Shown here: positions 6,924 to 15,745 of the stretch, piece by piece | How positions within the stretch are numbered: the stretch's first letter is position 1 | How the letters are laid out: each line of letters begins with the position of its first letter | Source of the DNA: Stenotrophomonas sp. MYb238 | Lineage (GTDB): Bacteria; Pseudomonadota; Gammaproteobacteria; Xanthomonadales; Xanthomonadaceae | Assembly: GCF_009496535.1 (NCBI RefSeq) | Contig: NZ_WIDL01000004.1 | Coordinates: forward strand, 164,803 to 228,802 | Direction: 5' to 3' | Length of the DNA stretch: 64,000 nt | Program-made: the position numbers and the translations under genes | Notes under the pieces: model-generated | Database searches by the model: none | What the model was told of the DNA's origin: nothing | The model's input: only the letters and a program-made list of their open reading frames with translations

Positions 6924-9584
6924 TTACAGCTTCTGCAGCTGCGCGCGCGCCTGCGCGGCGCCGCTGCCCTGCGGCTGCAGTTCCAGGTAGGTGGTGTAGG
7001 CCTGCTTCGCCCTGGCCTTTTCGCCGGCGTGGAAATAAGCATCGCCAAGGTTGAGGTAGGCCACCGCGCGCGAAGGATCGATCTTCAGCGTGTTCTCCAG
7101 CCAGCGCGCCGCTTCCATGTAGCGTTGCTGGCGGTAGTAGACGAAACCGAGGTTGTTGGCGGCCTGGGCGAAATCCGGGCGCAGCTTCAGCGCTTCGGTG
7201 AACTGCGCTACCGCCTCGTCGTAGCGTTTCTCGCGGTACAGCTGCAGGCCGCGGTCGTTGGCCTGCTGGGCGCGCTGGCGGTCGGAGGTCGGCACCGCGG
7301 CCGGCACCACCAGCGTGTTGCTGCCTCCCTGCAGGTTGGCGACCTTCACCGCGGCCTCGTTGCCGCCCTGCGCCGCATCGACGCGGCTGTTGAGCGCGAT
7401 GGCGTCGGCCGAGAGCTGGGTGGTGTCGGCATTGAGGAACTCCTGGCTGTCCGGCACCTGGAATACGAACTCGCCGCCCTGCGAACCGGGCAGGCTGCCG
7501 AACGCCGGCGTCTGCCGCGAGACCGCCGACACCGCCGGCGCGACGTAGGCGGCCAGTTCCGTGCCGGTGATCAGCCCGTCGCCATTGAGGTCGCCCTTGC
7601 CGGACAGCGCCTGCAGCAGCACCCAGGTGAACACCGAGTGGCCGTTGGGGCCGCTGTCGGCGACCTGCTGGTCGGCGCCGCCGGCGGTGAGCATCTGCCG
7701 CGCGGTGCGGCGCGCGTTCTCGCGCAGGAAAGAGGACGACGAAGCGCCGCCGCGGGTCAGGCCCAGGCCGCTGTAGCAGGCGTCCATCACGAACAGCACG
7801 TGCTTGGCCTGCAGGCTCTCGGCGATGTTCTGCACGTCGGTCATGGCGATGGCGTCGGTGGCGAATTCCTTCGGGTCCGAATCCACCGGGATGATGTAGC
7901 CCAGGTCGCGCCCGGAGGCGAGCTGGCGGGTAGCGCCATGGCCGGCGAAGAATACGAACACGCGGTCGTTCTTCTGGGTGCGGCCATCGGCCAGCCGATC
8001 GTGGAACGCGGCCAGGATGTTGTTGCGGGTGGCCTCGCGGTTCTTCAGCACGATCACCTGCGAGGACGGGAAGCCGAACTGGCCGGTCAGGGTGTCGGCG
8101 ATGGCTTGGGCGTCGCGGCTGGCGTATTCGAGCTTCGGCCACTTCGCATAGTCGTCGATGCCGATGACGATGGCCCATGACTTCTCGTAGCCGGTGGTGA
8201 CCGTCGCCGCGTTGCCGGCATCGCGGCGGGCGCGACTGACGGAGAAGTCGCGGCCGTTCCAGCCGGCGAACTGGTAGCCGTCGGCGATCAGCCGGTCCAG
8301 GATCTGCGGCAGCGCCTTCACCGCGCGGTCGTGGATGTCGTGGAACAGGATGATGCCGCGCTGCTCCTTCTGCACCTGGTCGAGCACGCGCTGCACGATG
8401 GACTCCGGCACCGGGTCGGCCCAGTCCATCGAATCGATGTTCCACATGATCGATTTCAGCCCGGCTTCGCCGAGCAGCTGCAGGCCTTCGGCGTTGCGCG
8501 CGCCGTACGGGAAGCGGAACAGCGGCGCGCGCCTGTCGCCGACACGGCGCAGCAGCGCGTCGGTGCCCAGCACCTGTTCGCGCAGCGCGTCGCCGCTGGT
8601 GCGCGAGAGCTGGGCGTGGGTGAGGCTGTGGTTGCCTACGGCGTAGCCGTCGGCCATCAGCTGGCGGCTGATGCCTGCCATCGCGCCCAGCGTCACCTTG
8701 CCGTCGGTACCGACGGTGCCGATGTTGCGGCCGACCTCGAAGAACACGCCCGGCACGTCGTAGCGCTTGAGGATGGCGGTGATCTCGTCGGTGTAGGCCT
8801 TGTGCGGGCCGTCGTCGAAGGTCAGCACCACGGTCTTGGCGGGCAGGTCGCGGCCGAAGATCTCGCGCTCGCTGTCCTTCATCGACATCGGATAGGGCTC
8901 GATCACGCCGTGGTCGCGCAGGATCGTCTCGCGCTCGTACTGCGTGCGCAGGTGGGCGACGTAGTCCTCCCATTTCTCGCGCTTGAGCGCGATGGCGCGC
9001 GTGCGCTCGAAGCGGCTGAAGATGCGGGTGATTTCCTGGTTGTAGTTGCGCTCGATCTCGTCCAGCGCGTCCAGGTCCTCGCCGATGCGCTGGTGCAGCT
9101 TGACCGCCGGCAGCGAGGAATCGGCGCCGACGCGCTCGTGCAGGTCGCGCAGCATTTCGCGAAAGACCAGGCGATCGGCGTCGTACAGGTCCGGCGCCGA
9201 TTCGATGTAGTCCAGCACCACGCCCAGCGTGGCGAAGCGCTGCGGACTGGGGGTGCGCAGCAGCGCATCGAACTGCGTGGCGATCGCCTGGCGCTGTTCC
9301 AGCCCGTCATGGAACAGCTGCTGGCCGATGCGGGTGGAGGTCGCGCGATCGCGGTCGTTCTGCGTTTCCTCGTCGGCCAGCAGTACGATGATACGGCGGT
9401 GGCTGTCGAGCTGTTGGCGCAGCGCCGTGAGCAGCGGTGCCGCCGCGCCGTCGTCCGTTGCCGCCTGCCCGGCAACATTCGCAGCCGGTTGCTGCGGGTC
9501 GGCCGGCTTGCCGCCGCAACCGGCCAGCAGCGCGGACACGGCGATCGGCAGCAGGAAAGCGCGCATTGCAGGAAGACGGGACAT
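6924..9584 (-). CDS. Lipoprotein fusing polysaccharide deacetylase, caspase-like peptidase and TPRs
   Basis: An 886-residue protein with a lipoprotein signal (AVSALLAGCGG). Helical region: ~40-230. NodB-type polysaccharide deacetylase: TFDDGPHK at ~254, GNHSLTH at ~316, then RFPYGARN. Caspase-fold (peptidase C14) domain: begins near 466 (SWAIVIGIDDYA), with the His549 (FFAGHG) and Cys603 (DACYSG) dyad. Inside it an EF-hand-type loop, DLNGDGLITGTE (665-676), suggests Ca2+ dependence. TPRs: ~768-886. The lipid anchor predicts action outside the cytoplasm, on glycan and on protein; both substrates are unknown. It lies directly upstream of mnmE and after a REP palindrome and the yidC terminator. 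An ATG at 9566 is an alternative start. All catalytic motifs look intact. Confidence 0.88.
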   Translation of the reverse strand: MSRLPAMRAFLLPIAVSALLAGCGGKPADPQQPAANVAGQAATDDGAAAPLLTALRQQLDSHRRIIVLLADEETQNDRDRATSTRIGQQLFHDGLEQRQAIATQFDALLRTPSPQRFATLGVVLDYIESAPDLYDADRLVFREMLRDLHERVGADSSLPAVKLHQRIGEDLDALDEIERNYNQEITRIFSRFERTRAIALKREKWEDYVAHLRTQYERETILRDHGVIEPYPMSMKDSEREIFGRDLPAKTVVLTFDDGPHKAYTDEITAILKRYDVPGVFFEVGRNIGTVGTDGKVTLGAMAGISRQLMADGYAVGNHSLTHAQLSRTSGDALREQVLGTDALLRRVGDRRAPLFRFPYGARNAEGLQLLGEAGLKSIMWNIDSMDWADPVPESIVQRVLDQVQKEQRGIILFHDIHDRAVKALPQILDRLIADGYQFAGWNGRDFSVSRARRDAGNAATVTTGYEKSWAIVIGIDDYAKWPKLEYASRDAQAIADTLTGQFGFPSSQVIVLKNREATRNNILAAFHDRLADGRTQKNDRVFVFFAGHGATRQLASGRDLGYIIPVDSDPKEFATDAIAMTDVQNIAESLQAKHVLFVMDACYSGLGLTRGGASSSSFLRENARRTARQMLTAGGADQQVADSGPNGHSVFTWVLLQALSGKGDLNGDGLITGTELAAYVAPAVSAVSRQTPAFGSLPGSQGGEFVFQVPDSQEFLNADTTQLSADAIALNSRVDAAQGGNEAAVKVANLQGGSNTLVVPAAVPTSDRQRAQQANDRGLQLYREKRYDEAVAQFTEALKLRPDFAQAANNLGFVYYRQQRYMEAARWLENTLKIDPSRAVAYLNLGDAYFHAGEKARAKQAYTTYLELQPQGSGAAQARAQLQKL

Positions 9585-9654
9585 GGCAGGCGATGACAGG
9601 CGGAGGCCGGAAGATTCTAGTGGAGCAGGGCCAACCCCGCTGGCATCGCCAACA

Positions 9655-9734
9655 ATTCCCGTAGGAGCGACTTCAGTCGCGATGGGGCTTTCCCGGCAAT
9701 GCCCCATCGCGACTGAAGTCGCTCCTACAGGGAA
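9655..9734. repeat. REP-like palindrome, copy 2
   Basis: The left arm GTAGGAGCGACTTCAGTCGC... (9661-9687) is matched exactly by its reverse complement at 9702-9728, with short outer pairing TTCCC/GGGAA. It lies between the caspase lipoprotein gene and yidC, next to the yidC terminator. Confidence 0.9.
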
Positions 9735-9756
9735 TGCCGGATCGCGCCGCCCATAC

Positions 9757-9784
9757 GAAAAGCCCGCCTTGCGGCGGGCTTTCG
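9757..9784 (-). terminator. Intrinsic terminator after yidC
   Basis: AAAAGCCCGCC-TT-GCGGCGGGCTTT forms a strong GC stem of about ten pairs just past the yidC stop; on the minus strand it ends in CTTTTCG. It closes the rpmH-rnpA-yidC unit. Confidence 0.75.
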
Positions 9785-9787
9785 CGG

Positions 9788-11500
9788 TTACTTGGCTTCG
9801 GCCTTGGCCGGCGGCGCGTGCTCGCCGTGCTTCTTGGTCATCCACCACTGCTGGGCCAGGCTCAGGCCGCCATTGACCACCCAGTACAGCACCAGGCCGG
9901 ACGGCATGAAGGCCATCATGACGCCGAACACCAGCGGCATGAACTGCATCATCTTCTGCTGCATCGGGTCCATGCCCGGCGCCGGCGTCAGCTTCTGCGT
10001 GAACCACATCACCGCCACGTTGATCACCGGCAGGATGAAGTACGGATCGCGCGCGGTCAGGTCCTGGATCCACGCGAACCACGGCGCCTGGCGCAGTTCC
10101 ACCGACTCCACCAGCACCCAGTACAGGGCGAAGAAGATCGGCATCTGGATCAGCAGCGGCAGGCAGCCGCCCATCGGATTGATCTTTTCCTTCTTGTACA
10201 GCTCCATCATCGCGGTCTGGAACTTCTGGCGGTCGTCGCCATAGCGTTCCTTGAGCTGGGCGATGCGCGGCTGGAACTTGCGCATCTTGGCCTGCGACTT
10301 GTACTGCGCGTTGGCCAGCGGGAACAGCGCCAGCTTGAGCAGGATCACCAGACCGATGATCGACCAGCCCCAGTTGCCGACCAGCTTGTGGACCTGGTTC
10401 ATCACCCAGAACAGGCCCTGGCCGATGATGGCCATCAGCGAGAAGCGGCTGTAGTCGACCACGCGCTCCAGACCGGGCACATCTTCCTTGGCGATCTGGT
10501 TGACCAGCTTCGGGCCGACCCACAGGCGCGCCTGCGTGCTCACCTTCTGGCCCGGTGCCACGGTGAAGCCCGGGCCGCGCGCCTCGATGACGTTGCGCGG
10601 GCCGTTCTGCGAGAGCAGGTACAGCGAGGCCTGGTCGGGCTGCGGAATCCACGCGGTGAAGAAGTGGTGCTGCAGCATCGCCACCCAGCCGCCGCTGACG
10701 GTCTGGTTGAGGTTGCCGTCCTCCAGGTAATCGGCGAACGGGCGACGCTGGTACTTCTTGTCCTTGTCGTACCAGGTGGCGCCGTTGAAGCTGAAGGAAT
10801 CCGGGTTGGTCATGCTGCGGCTGAGGATCGCCGGCACGCGGTCGAGCTTGCGGAATACATAGCCCTGCCACGGCGCGCCGCCGGCGTTGACCACTTCATC
10901 CTTGACGCCGATGGCGTAGTCGCCGCGCTTGAAGGTGTAGGTACGGTGGATGCTGACGCCGTCCGGGCCGTTCCAGACGAACGGCACCTGCAGCTCGCCC
11001 TGGCCGTCGGCCAGGGTGTATTCCTTCGCAGCCTGCGCCGGCTGGAAACCATTGGCGCCCGGCGCGGCCGAACCGCCCTGCCCCACCCAACCGCTGGTGG
11101 CGCTGTAGGGATGCGCCTTCTCTTCGGTGAGCAGCTGCACCGGCGGGCTGCCGGCGGCCTTGGTCTGCGGGAACTGCAGCAGGTCGGCGTCGAGCACGCT
11201 GCGGCCGTCGAGCACCAGCTTCAGCACGTCGGTGGTGACGGTGACGCGGGGCGCGGTGGTGACCGGCTCCAGCGTGGCCGCCGGGGCGACCGCGGTCGGC
11301 GCCTGGCCCGGAATGGAAGCCTGCGGCACGTTGCCGGCGGCCGGCGGCGCAAGGTCGGCGTCGTTGGCGGCCGGCACCGCCGGCTGGCTCGTGGCGACAG
11401 TGGCCGGATCCGGCGCGTTCTTCTCGCGACCCCACTCCATCCACAGCAGCACCGCCACCATCAGCCAGGCGAAAATCAGGAATACACGGGTCTGGTTCAT
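9788..11500 (-). CDS. yidC: Membrane protein insertase YidC
   Basis: A 570-residue inner-membrane protein with the Gram-negative YidC plan. TM1 lies in [20 protein letters not shown], followed by a Pro/Ala-rich stretch and a large periplasmic beta-domain (~70-340). The conserved five-helix insertase core begins near [20 protein letters not shown] and includes the cytoplasmic loop with KYRDDRQK-like residues and the [20 protein letters not shown] segment. YidC inserts and folds inner-membrane proteins alone or with SecYEG. Its ATG overlaps the rnpA stop by one base, implying translational coupling. The small yidD gene often found between rnpA and yidC is absent. Confidence 0.97.
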   Translation of the reverse strand: MNQTRVFLIFAWLMVAVLLWMEWGREKNAPDPATVATSQPAVPAANDADLAPPAAGNVPQASIPGQAPTAVAPAATLEPVTTAPRVTVTTDVLKLVLDGRSVLDADLLQFPQTKAAGSPPVQLLTEEKAHPYSATSGWVGQGGSAAPGANGFQPAQAAKEYTLADGQGELQVPFVWNGPDGVSIHRTYTFKRGDYAIGVKDEVVNAGGAPWQGYVFRKLDRVPAILSRSMTNPDSFSFNGATWYDKDKKYQRRPFADYLEDGNLNQTVSGGWVAMLQHHFFTAWIPQPDQASLYLLSQNGPRNVIEARGPGFTVAPGQKVSTQARLWVGPKLVNQIAKEDVPGLERVVDYSRFSLMAIIGQGLFWVMNQVHKLVGNWGWSIIGLVILLKLALFPLANAQYKSQAKMRKFQPRIAQLKERYGDDRQKFQTAMMELYKKEKINPMGGCLPLLIQMPIFFALYWVLVESVELRQAPWFAWIQDLTARDPYFILPVINVAVMWFTQKLTPAPGMDPMQQKMMQFMPLVFGVMMAFMPSGLVLYWVVNGGLSLAQQWWMTKKHGEHAPPAKAEAK

Positions 11501-11961
11501 CAGCAGGCAGGCTCGGCTCGACCGGGCGGTGAACCCGGCGCGTTCAAGGAAGAAGAGGGTTCGTTGCCCTCGCGCGGCGGCATTGTGCCGTCAGTGATCA
11601 CCGCGGGCAATGCACCGGCACGGCGGAGCAGACGTACGAACGCCTCGCGGATCTGCCGATTGTCGGCAAGCTTGGCCGCCGAGCGGGCGACCACGACATA
11701 GTCACCCCCGGCCATGTCTGCCCGGAGGTGGCGTGTGGCGTCACGCAGCACACGCTTGATGCGGTTGCGGCCCACCGACCGTGTATCGACCTTGCGCGAC
11801 ACGGCCAAGCCCAGCCGGGCGGGGGTGTCCCCTTTCAGCCAGTGCAGTGTCATCAATGGGTCGGATACACGGCGGGCGCCGTTGAAGACCGTTGTATATT
11901 CGGCACGCGTACGAACCCGCGCAGAGCGAGGAAATCGCTTGCGCGGGTCGGTGCTGCTCAC
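11500..11961 (-). CDS. rnpA: Ribonuclease P protein component RnpA
   Basis: A basic protein of about 153 residues containing [17 protein letters not shown] and the RNR signature ([17 protein letters not shown]), which binds the RNase P RNA and helps 5' processing of pre-tRNAs. No ATG is available: candidates are GTG at 11961, chosen because family members start just before the FPR motif, and TTG at 12003, which would overlap the rpmH stop codon (TTGA). It sits between rpmH and yidC in one minus-strand operon. The C-terminal ~35 residues are a Pro/Ser-rich extension of the kind seen in xanthomonads. Confidence 0.92.
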   Translation of the reverse strand: MSSTDPRKRFPRSARVRTRAEYTTVFNGARRVSDPLMTLHWLKGDTPARLGLAVSRKVDTRSVGRNRIKRVLRDATRHLRADMAGGDYVVVARSAAKLADNRQIREAFVRLLRRAGALPAVITDGTMPPREGNEPSSSLNAPGSPPGRAEPAC

Positions 11962-11999
11962 GATCGGATTTGCATCTGCCGCACGGGGCGGCGACGCAA

Positions 12000-12140
12000 T
12001 CAAGCGCTGAGGACTTTGCGGCCCTTGGCGCGGCGACGCGACAGGATCTTGCGGCCGTCAGCGGTCTTCATACGCGCGCGGAAGCCGTGATCGCGCTTGC
12101 GCTTGAGGTTGCTGGGTTGGAACGTGCGCTTGGTGGCCAT
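12000..12140 (-). CDS. rpmH: 50S ribosomal protein L34
   Basis: A 46-residue, very basic protein: [20 protein letters not shown], then the conserved [20 protein letters not shown] core. L34 is a component of the large ribosomal subunit. The gene starts at the ATG at 12140 and is the first gene of the rpmH-rnpA-yidC operon, read away from dnaA. It has its own promoter at 12180-12207. Confidence 0.98.
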   Translation of the reverse strand: MATKRTFQPSNLKRKRDHGFRARMKTADGRKILSRRRAKGRKVLSA

Positions 12141-12179
12141 GGGGGCACCTGTATGAATGGGACGGAAAGAACCGGAAAT

Positions 12180-12207
12180 TCTATAGACCCTCCCCCCATC
12201 GCGTCAA
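12180..12207 (-). promoter_or_regulatory. rpmH operon promoter
   Basis: On the minus strand TTGACG (12202-12207) and TATAGA (12180-12185) are separated by 16 bp, a near-consensus sigma-70 promoter 40 nt before the rpmH start. Confidence 0.75.
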
Positions 12208-12235
12208 GCGCTGTAATGCTTTCCCTGCAAGGGTT

Positions 12236-12268
12236 TCATCCACAGGCTGTGGATGGATCTGTGAACAA
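12236..12268. promoter_or_regulatory. DnaA-box cluster upstream of dnaA
   Basis: TCATCCACA (12236-12244), TGTGGATGG (12248-12256) and TGTGAACAA (12260-12268) are close variants of TTATCCACA in either orientation. The first two form the palindrome CATCCACAG-G-CTGTGGATG. They lie between the rpmH promoter and dnaA, where DnaA autoregulation is expected. Confidence 0.65.
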
Positions 12269-12393
12269 GTCAGGGACAAGCATTCCCGCCCCCGCCGCGC
12301 GGTGGTAGTCTGGGCCATCCACTTTCCCCCTTTCCGGCACGTGGCCGGGCGGCTTCCTGCGCCCGTCCCGCGTGCCTTCGATGATTATTTCCG

Positions 12394-13725
12394 ATGGATG
12401 CCTGGTCCCGTTGTATCGAACGTCTTGAAGCGGAATTTCCGCCGGAAGATGTCCACACCTGGTTGAAGCCGCTGCAGGCCGACCAGCGCGCCGACAGCAT
12501 GGTGCTGTACGCCCCGAACGCCTTCATCGTCGACCAGGTGCGCGAGCGCTACCTGCCGCGCATCAACGAGCTGCTGCGCTATTTCGCCGACATCGCCGAG
12601 GTGCAGCTGGAAATCGGCTCGCGCCCGCGCGTGGCCGAACCGGCGCCGATCACGGCTGCCACGACTGGCACGGCGGCTCCGGCTGCGCCGGTGGTGCCGT
12701 TCAACGGCAACCTGGATGCGCACTACACCTTCGCCAACTTCGTGGAAGGCCGCAGCAACCAGCTGGGCCTGGCCGCTGCCTTTCAGGCGGCGCAGAAGCC
12801 CGGCGACCGCGCGCACAATCCGCTGCTGCTGTACGGCGGCACCGGCCTGGGCAAGACCCACCTGATGCTGGCCGCCGGCAACGCGATGCGCCAGGTCAAT
12901 CCGGCCGCGCGCGTGCTCTACCTGCGTTCGGAGCAGTTCTTCAGCGCCATGATCCGGGCGCTGCAGGAAAAGGCGATGGACCAGTTCAAGCGCCAGTTCC
13001 AGCAGGTGGACGCGCTGCTGATCGACGACATCCAGTTCTTCGCCGGCAAGGACCGCACGCAGGAGGAGTTCTTCCACACCTTCAACGCGCTGTTCGACGG
13101 CAAGCAGCAGATCATCCTGACCTGCGACCGCTACCCGCGCGAAGTCGAGGGTCTGGAAGCGCGGCTGAAATCGCGCCTGGCCTGGGGCCTGTCGGTAGCG
13201 ATCGAACCGCCGGATTTCGAGACCCGCGCAGCCATCGTGCTGGCCAAGGCGCGCGAGCGCGGCGCCGAGATCCCGGACGACGTGGCGTTCCTGATCGCCA
13301 AGAAGATGCGCAGCAACGTGCGCGACCTGGAAGGCGCGCTCAACACGCTGACCGCGCGCGCCAACTTCACCGGCCGCGCCATCACCACCGAGTTCGCCCA
13401 GGAAACCCTGCGCGACCTGCTGCGCGCCCAGCAGCAGGCGATCAGCATTCCCAACATCCAGAAGACCGTGGCCGACTACTACGGCCTGCAGATCAAGGAC
13501 CTGCTGTCCAAGCGCCGTACCCGTTCGCTGGCGCGTCCGCGCCAGGTCGCGATGGCGCTGACCAAGGAGCTGACCGAGCACAGCCTGCCGGAAATCGGCG
13601 ATGCCTTCGCCGGCCGCGACCACACCACGGTGCTGCACGCCTGCCGCCAGATCCGCACGCTGATGGAGACCGACGGCAAGCTGCGCGAGGACTGGGACAA
13701 GCTCATCCGCAAGTTGAGTGAGTAA
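12394..13725 (+). CDS. dnaA: Chromosomal replication initiator DnaA
   Basis: A 443-residue protein with all four DnaA domains: domain I ([20 protein letters not shown]...), a short Ala/Pro/Thr-rich domain II (~83-106), an AAA+ domain III with Walker A GGTGLGKT at 148-155 and Walker [10 protein letters not shown], and C-terminal domain IV with the DNA-recognition segment [15 protein letters not shown]. It binds DnaA boxes, melts the origin and loads DnaB. It is divergent from rpmH and followed by the putative oriC and dnaN. Confidence 0.98.
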   Translation: MDAWSRCIERLEAEFPPEDVHTWLKPLQADQRADSMVLYAPNAFIVDQVRERYLPRINELLRYFADIAEVQLEIGSRPRVAEPAPITAATTGTAAPAAPVVPFNGNLDAHYTFANFVEGRSNQLGLAAAFQAAQKPGDRAHNPLLLYGGTGLGKTHLMLAAGNAMRQVNPAARVLYLRSEQFFSAMIRALQEKAMDQFKRQFQQVDALLIDDIQFFAGKDRTQEEFFHTFNALFDGKQQIILTCDRYPREVEGLEARLKSRLAWGLSVAIEPPDFETRAAIVLAKARERGAEIPDDVAFLIAKKMRSNVRDLEGALNTLTARANFTGRAITTEFAQETLRDLLRAQQQAISIPNIQKTVADYYGLQIKDLLSKRRTRSLARPRQVAMALTKELTEHSLPEIGDAFAGRDHTTVLHACRQIRTLMETDGKLREDWDKLIRKLSE

Positions 13726-14047
13726 GCCATCGGGACACCGGGAATGAAGAGGCGACAGGGTCAGCGAATGATGCATCGGCGCCATGCAGGCGTCATCGCA
13801 CAAAACGGTGCATCATTCGGGGGCAGACGTTGGGGAATCTGTGGATAAAAATGCGCTTCAGGATCGACGCAAGGTTATCCACAACTTTCCCCACCCGTTC
13901 CGGACCAGTAATACAGAGGGTTTCGCTCCAATGAAATCCTTTTAAAACAAACACTTGGGTGTGTTTTAAACCAAATCTGGCTCTACCAGCACCACCAAGC
14001 TTTTGATTTAACCCACATCTTTTAAAAGCATAGGGGCACGAAACCAC
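13726..14047. other. Probable chromosomal origin (oriC), dnaA-dnaN intergenic region
   Basis: This 322-bp non-coding stretch has two consensus DnaA boxes in opposite orientation, TGTGGATAA (13840-13848) and TTATCCACA (13875-13883). An AT-rich segment follows (13939-14030) with TTTTAAAAC, GTGTTTTAAA and TTTTAAAA tracts that could serve as the unwinding element. An inverted pair CGAATGATGCAY (13765-13776 and 13808-13819) precedes the boxes. The position between dnaA and dnaN is a standard origin site in xanthomonads, although the dnaN-recF gap also has origin-like elements. Confidence 0.75.
13973..14010. repeat. Long inverted repeat flanking dnaN, left arm
   Basis: The segment beginning AAATCTGGCTCTACCAGCAC matches the reverse complement of 15383-15420 at 36 of 38 positions. 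It lies just before dnaN, overlapping the AT-rich side of oriC. Confidence 0.9.
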
Positions 14048-15148
14048 ATGCGTTTCACACTGCAGCGCGAAGCCTTCCTCAAGCCGTTGGCCCAGGTCGT
14101 CAACGTGGTCGAACGCCGCCAGACCCTTCCGGTCCTGGCCAACTTCCTGGTCCAGGTGCAGGGCGGCCAGCTGTCGCTGACCGGTACCGACCTGGAAGTG
14201 GAAATGGTTTCCCGCATTGCGGTCGAAGACGCGCAGGACGGCGAAACCACGATTCCGGCACGCAAGCTGTTCGAGATCATCCGTGCCCTGCCCGACGGCA
14301 GCCGCGTGACCGTGTCGCAGACCGGCGAGAAGATCACCGTGCAGGCCGGGCGCAGCCGCTTCACCCTCGCCACGCTGCCGGCCAACGATTTCCCGTCGGT
14401 GGACGAAGTCGAGGCCACCGAGCGCGTGGCGGTACCCGAGGCGGCGCTGAAGGAGCTGATCGAGCGGACCGCCTTCGCCATGGCCCAGCAGGACGTGCGC
14501 TATTACCTCAATGGCCTGCTGTTCGACCTGCGCGACCAGCTGCTGCGCTGCGTGGCCACCGACGGTCATCGCCTGGCGCTGTGCGAGACCGCGCTGGAGA
14601 ACAGCACCGGTTCCAAGCGCCAGATCATCGTGCCGCGCAAGGGCGTGACCGAACTGCAGCGCCTGCTCGAAGGCGGCGACCGCGAGGTGGAACTGGAAGT
14701 GGGCCGCAGCCACGTGCGCGTGAAGCGCGACGATGTGACCTTCACCTCCAAGCTGATCGATGGCCGCTTCCCGGATTACGAAGCGGTGATCCCGATCGGC
14801 GCCGACCGCGAGGTAAAGGTGGACCGCGAGACCCTGCGCGCGTCGCTGCAGCGTGCAGCGATCCTGTCCAACGAGAAGTACCGCGGCGTCCGCGTCGAGG
14901 TCACGCCGGGCCAGCTGAAGATCAGCGCGCACAATCCTGAGCAAGAGGAGGCGCAGGAAGAGATCGAGGCCGAAACCCAGGTCAGTGATCTGGCCATCGG
15001 CTTCAACGTGAACTACCTGCTCGATGCTCTCTCGGCACTACGGGATGAGCACGTCGTGATCCAGTTGCGTGATTCCAATTCCTCGGCACTGGTACGTGAA
15101 GCCAGCAGCGAGAAATCCCGGCACGTGGTCATGCCGCTGCGGCTCTGA
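14048..15148 (+). CDS. dnaN: DNA polymerase III beta subunit (sliding clamp)
   Basis: A 366-residue clamp protein built of three similar domains, starting MRFTLQREAFLKPLAQVVNV and ending with the family C-terminus HVVMPLRL. Standard motifs include RRQTLPVLANFLV, LINGRFPDYE-like LIDGRFPDYEAVIP, and FNVNYLLDAL. As a ring-shaped dimer it tethers Pol III and other enzymes to DNA. It is followed by a strong terminator at 15173-15201, so recF is expressed separately. Confidence 0.98.
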   Translation: MRFTLQREAFLKPLAQVVNVVERRQTLPVLANFLVQVQGGQLSLTGTDLEVEMVSRIAVEDAQDGETTIPARKLFEIIRALPDGSRVTVSQTGEKITVQAGRSRFTLATLPANDFPSVDEVEATERVAVPEAALKELIERTAFAMAQQDVRYYLNGLLFDLRDQLLRCVATDGHRLALCETALENSTGSKRQIIVPRKGVTELQRLLEGGDREVELEVGRSHVRVKRDDVTFTSKLIDGRFPDYEAVIPIGADREVKVDRETLRASLQRAAILSNEKYRGVRVEVTPGQLKISAHNPEQEEAQEEIEAETQVSDLAIGFNVNYLLDALSALRDEHVVIQLRDSNSSALVREASSEKSRHVVMPLRL

Positions 15149-15156
15149 CAAAAACA

Positions 15157-15172
15157 CGTTCCACGTGGAACC
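15157..15172. promoter_or_regulatory. parS-like site 1
   Basis: GTTCCACGTGGAAC (15158-15171), a perfect palindrome with the CACGTG centre of the ParB-binding consensus TGTTNCACGTGNAACA. It lies between the dnaN stop and its terminator. Confidence 0.75.
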
Positions 15173-15201
15173 TAAGCCCGGCTGATGCCGGGCTTTTTTT
15201 T
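15173..15201 (+). terminator. Intrinsic terminator after dnaN
   Basis: AAGCCCGGC-TGAT-GCCGGGCTT followed by a run of eight T residues, 25 nt after the dnaN stop. Confidence 0.92.
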
Positions 15202-15259
15202 GTCTGTCGTTTCAGGCTAGGAAGTCTGCTGTTCGGAGTAAGGCGACCATGTTCTTCAA

Positions 15260-15275
15260 TGTTTCACGTGGAACA
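15260..15275. promoter_or_regulatory. parS-like site 2
   Basis: TGTTTCACGTGGAACA matches the general bacterial parS consensus at all but one position, with full outer bases on both sides. Confidence 0.85.
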
Positions 15276-15382
15276 CTGATCTGCTCTCAAAAATCCATGT
15301 TTCCAATTCTGATGAAGTGGCCTTTCGCTTAGATCTCACCTGATTGCCGATTCACATTCTTCCAAAGCTTTAAATCTGGGAA

Positions 15383-15420
15383 TAAATCAGAAGCTTGGTG
15401 ATGCTGGTAGAGCCAGATTT
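15383..15420. repeat. Long inverted repeat flanking dnaN, right arm
   Basis: The reverse complement of the 13973-14010 element, 36 of 38 bases identical. It ends where the degenerate parS-like site 3 begins. Confidence 0.9.
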
Positions 15421-15431
15421 CATGTGAAACT
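15416..15431. promoter_or_regulatory. Degenerate parS-like site 3
   Basis: GATTTCATGTGAAACT matches TGTTTCACGTGAAACA at 12 of 16 bases; the central CACGTG is altered to CATGTG. It may be a decayed site or chance. Confidence 0.35.
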
Positions 15432-15745
15432 CGGACATCTTGTTGTTTTTAAAAGAAATACCGCTGTCGAAACCCCTATGGAAATGCCGGGGATAGCCCT
15501 GTGGATAGCTGTGAACAAGGGGGACCGCGGGCAAAAACATGAAAATCATCCACAGGTTGCCAAGACCCTGTGCACGGGCTGTCCGCAGGCCTTCGGCATC
15601 GGACCGGATACAGGAGCGGAGGCTGCGCTGGCCGCAGGAATGATCCGGCTCACGCGATGGACGGTTCACGGGGCAGGATGCTTTAAGCTGGCTGCTCCTG
15701 CCCGGACTGGAACTGCCGGGACATCGCGTTTCCTCCCGAGCGTCA

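Larger units (their letters stand above)
15149..15745. other. dnaN-recF intergenic region with parS sites, DnaA boxes and inverted repeat
   Basis: A 597-bp stretch with no convincing gene and a lower GC content than its surroundings. It holds three parS-like sites, the dnaN terminator, the right arm of the long inverted repeat, and DnaA-box variants TGTGGATAG (15500-15508), TGTGAACAA (15510-15518) and TCATCCACA (15546-15554). It could be a second part of a split origin or a DnaA-titrating region. Confidence 0.65.

Noticed and set aside
6924-9584. Possible toxin-antitoxin or CBASS-like defence module around the caspase protein
   Set aside because: Neighbours are yidC and mnmE; no nucleotide cyclase, sensor or partner gene is present, so only a stand-alone role is claimed.
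9585-10871. In-frame upstream extension of the caspase lipoprotein to 1315 residues
   Set aside because: It runs over yidC in another frame of the same strand; a lipoprotein signal begins at 9584, after the yidC terminator and a REP palindrome.
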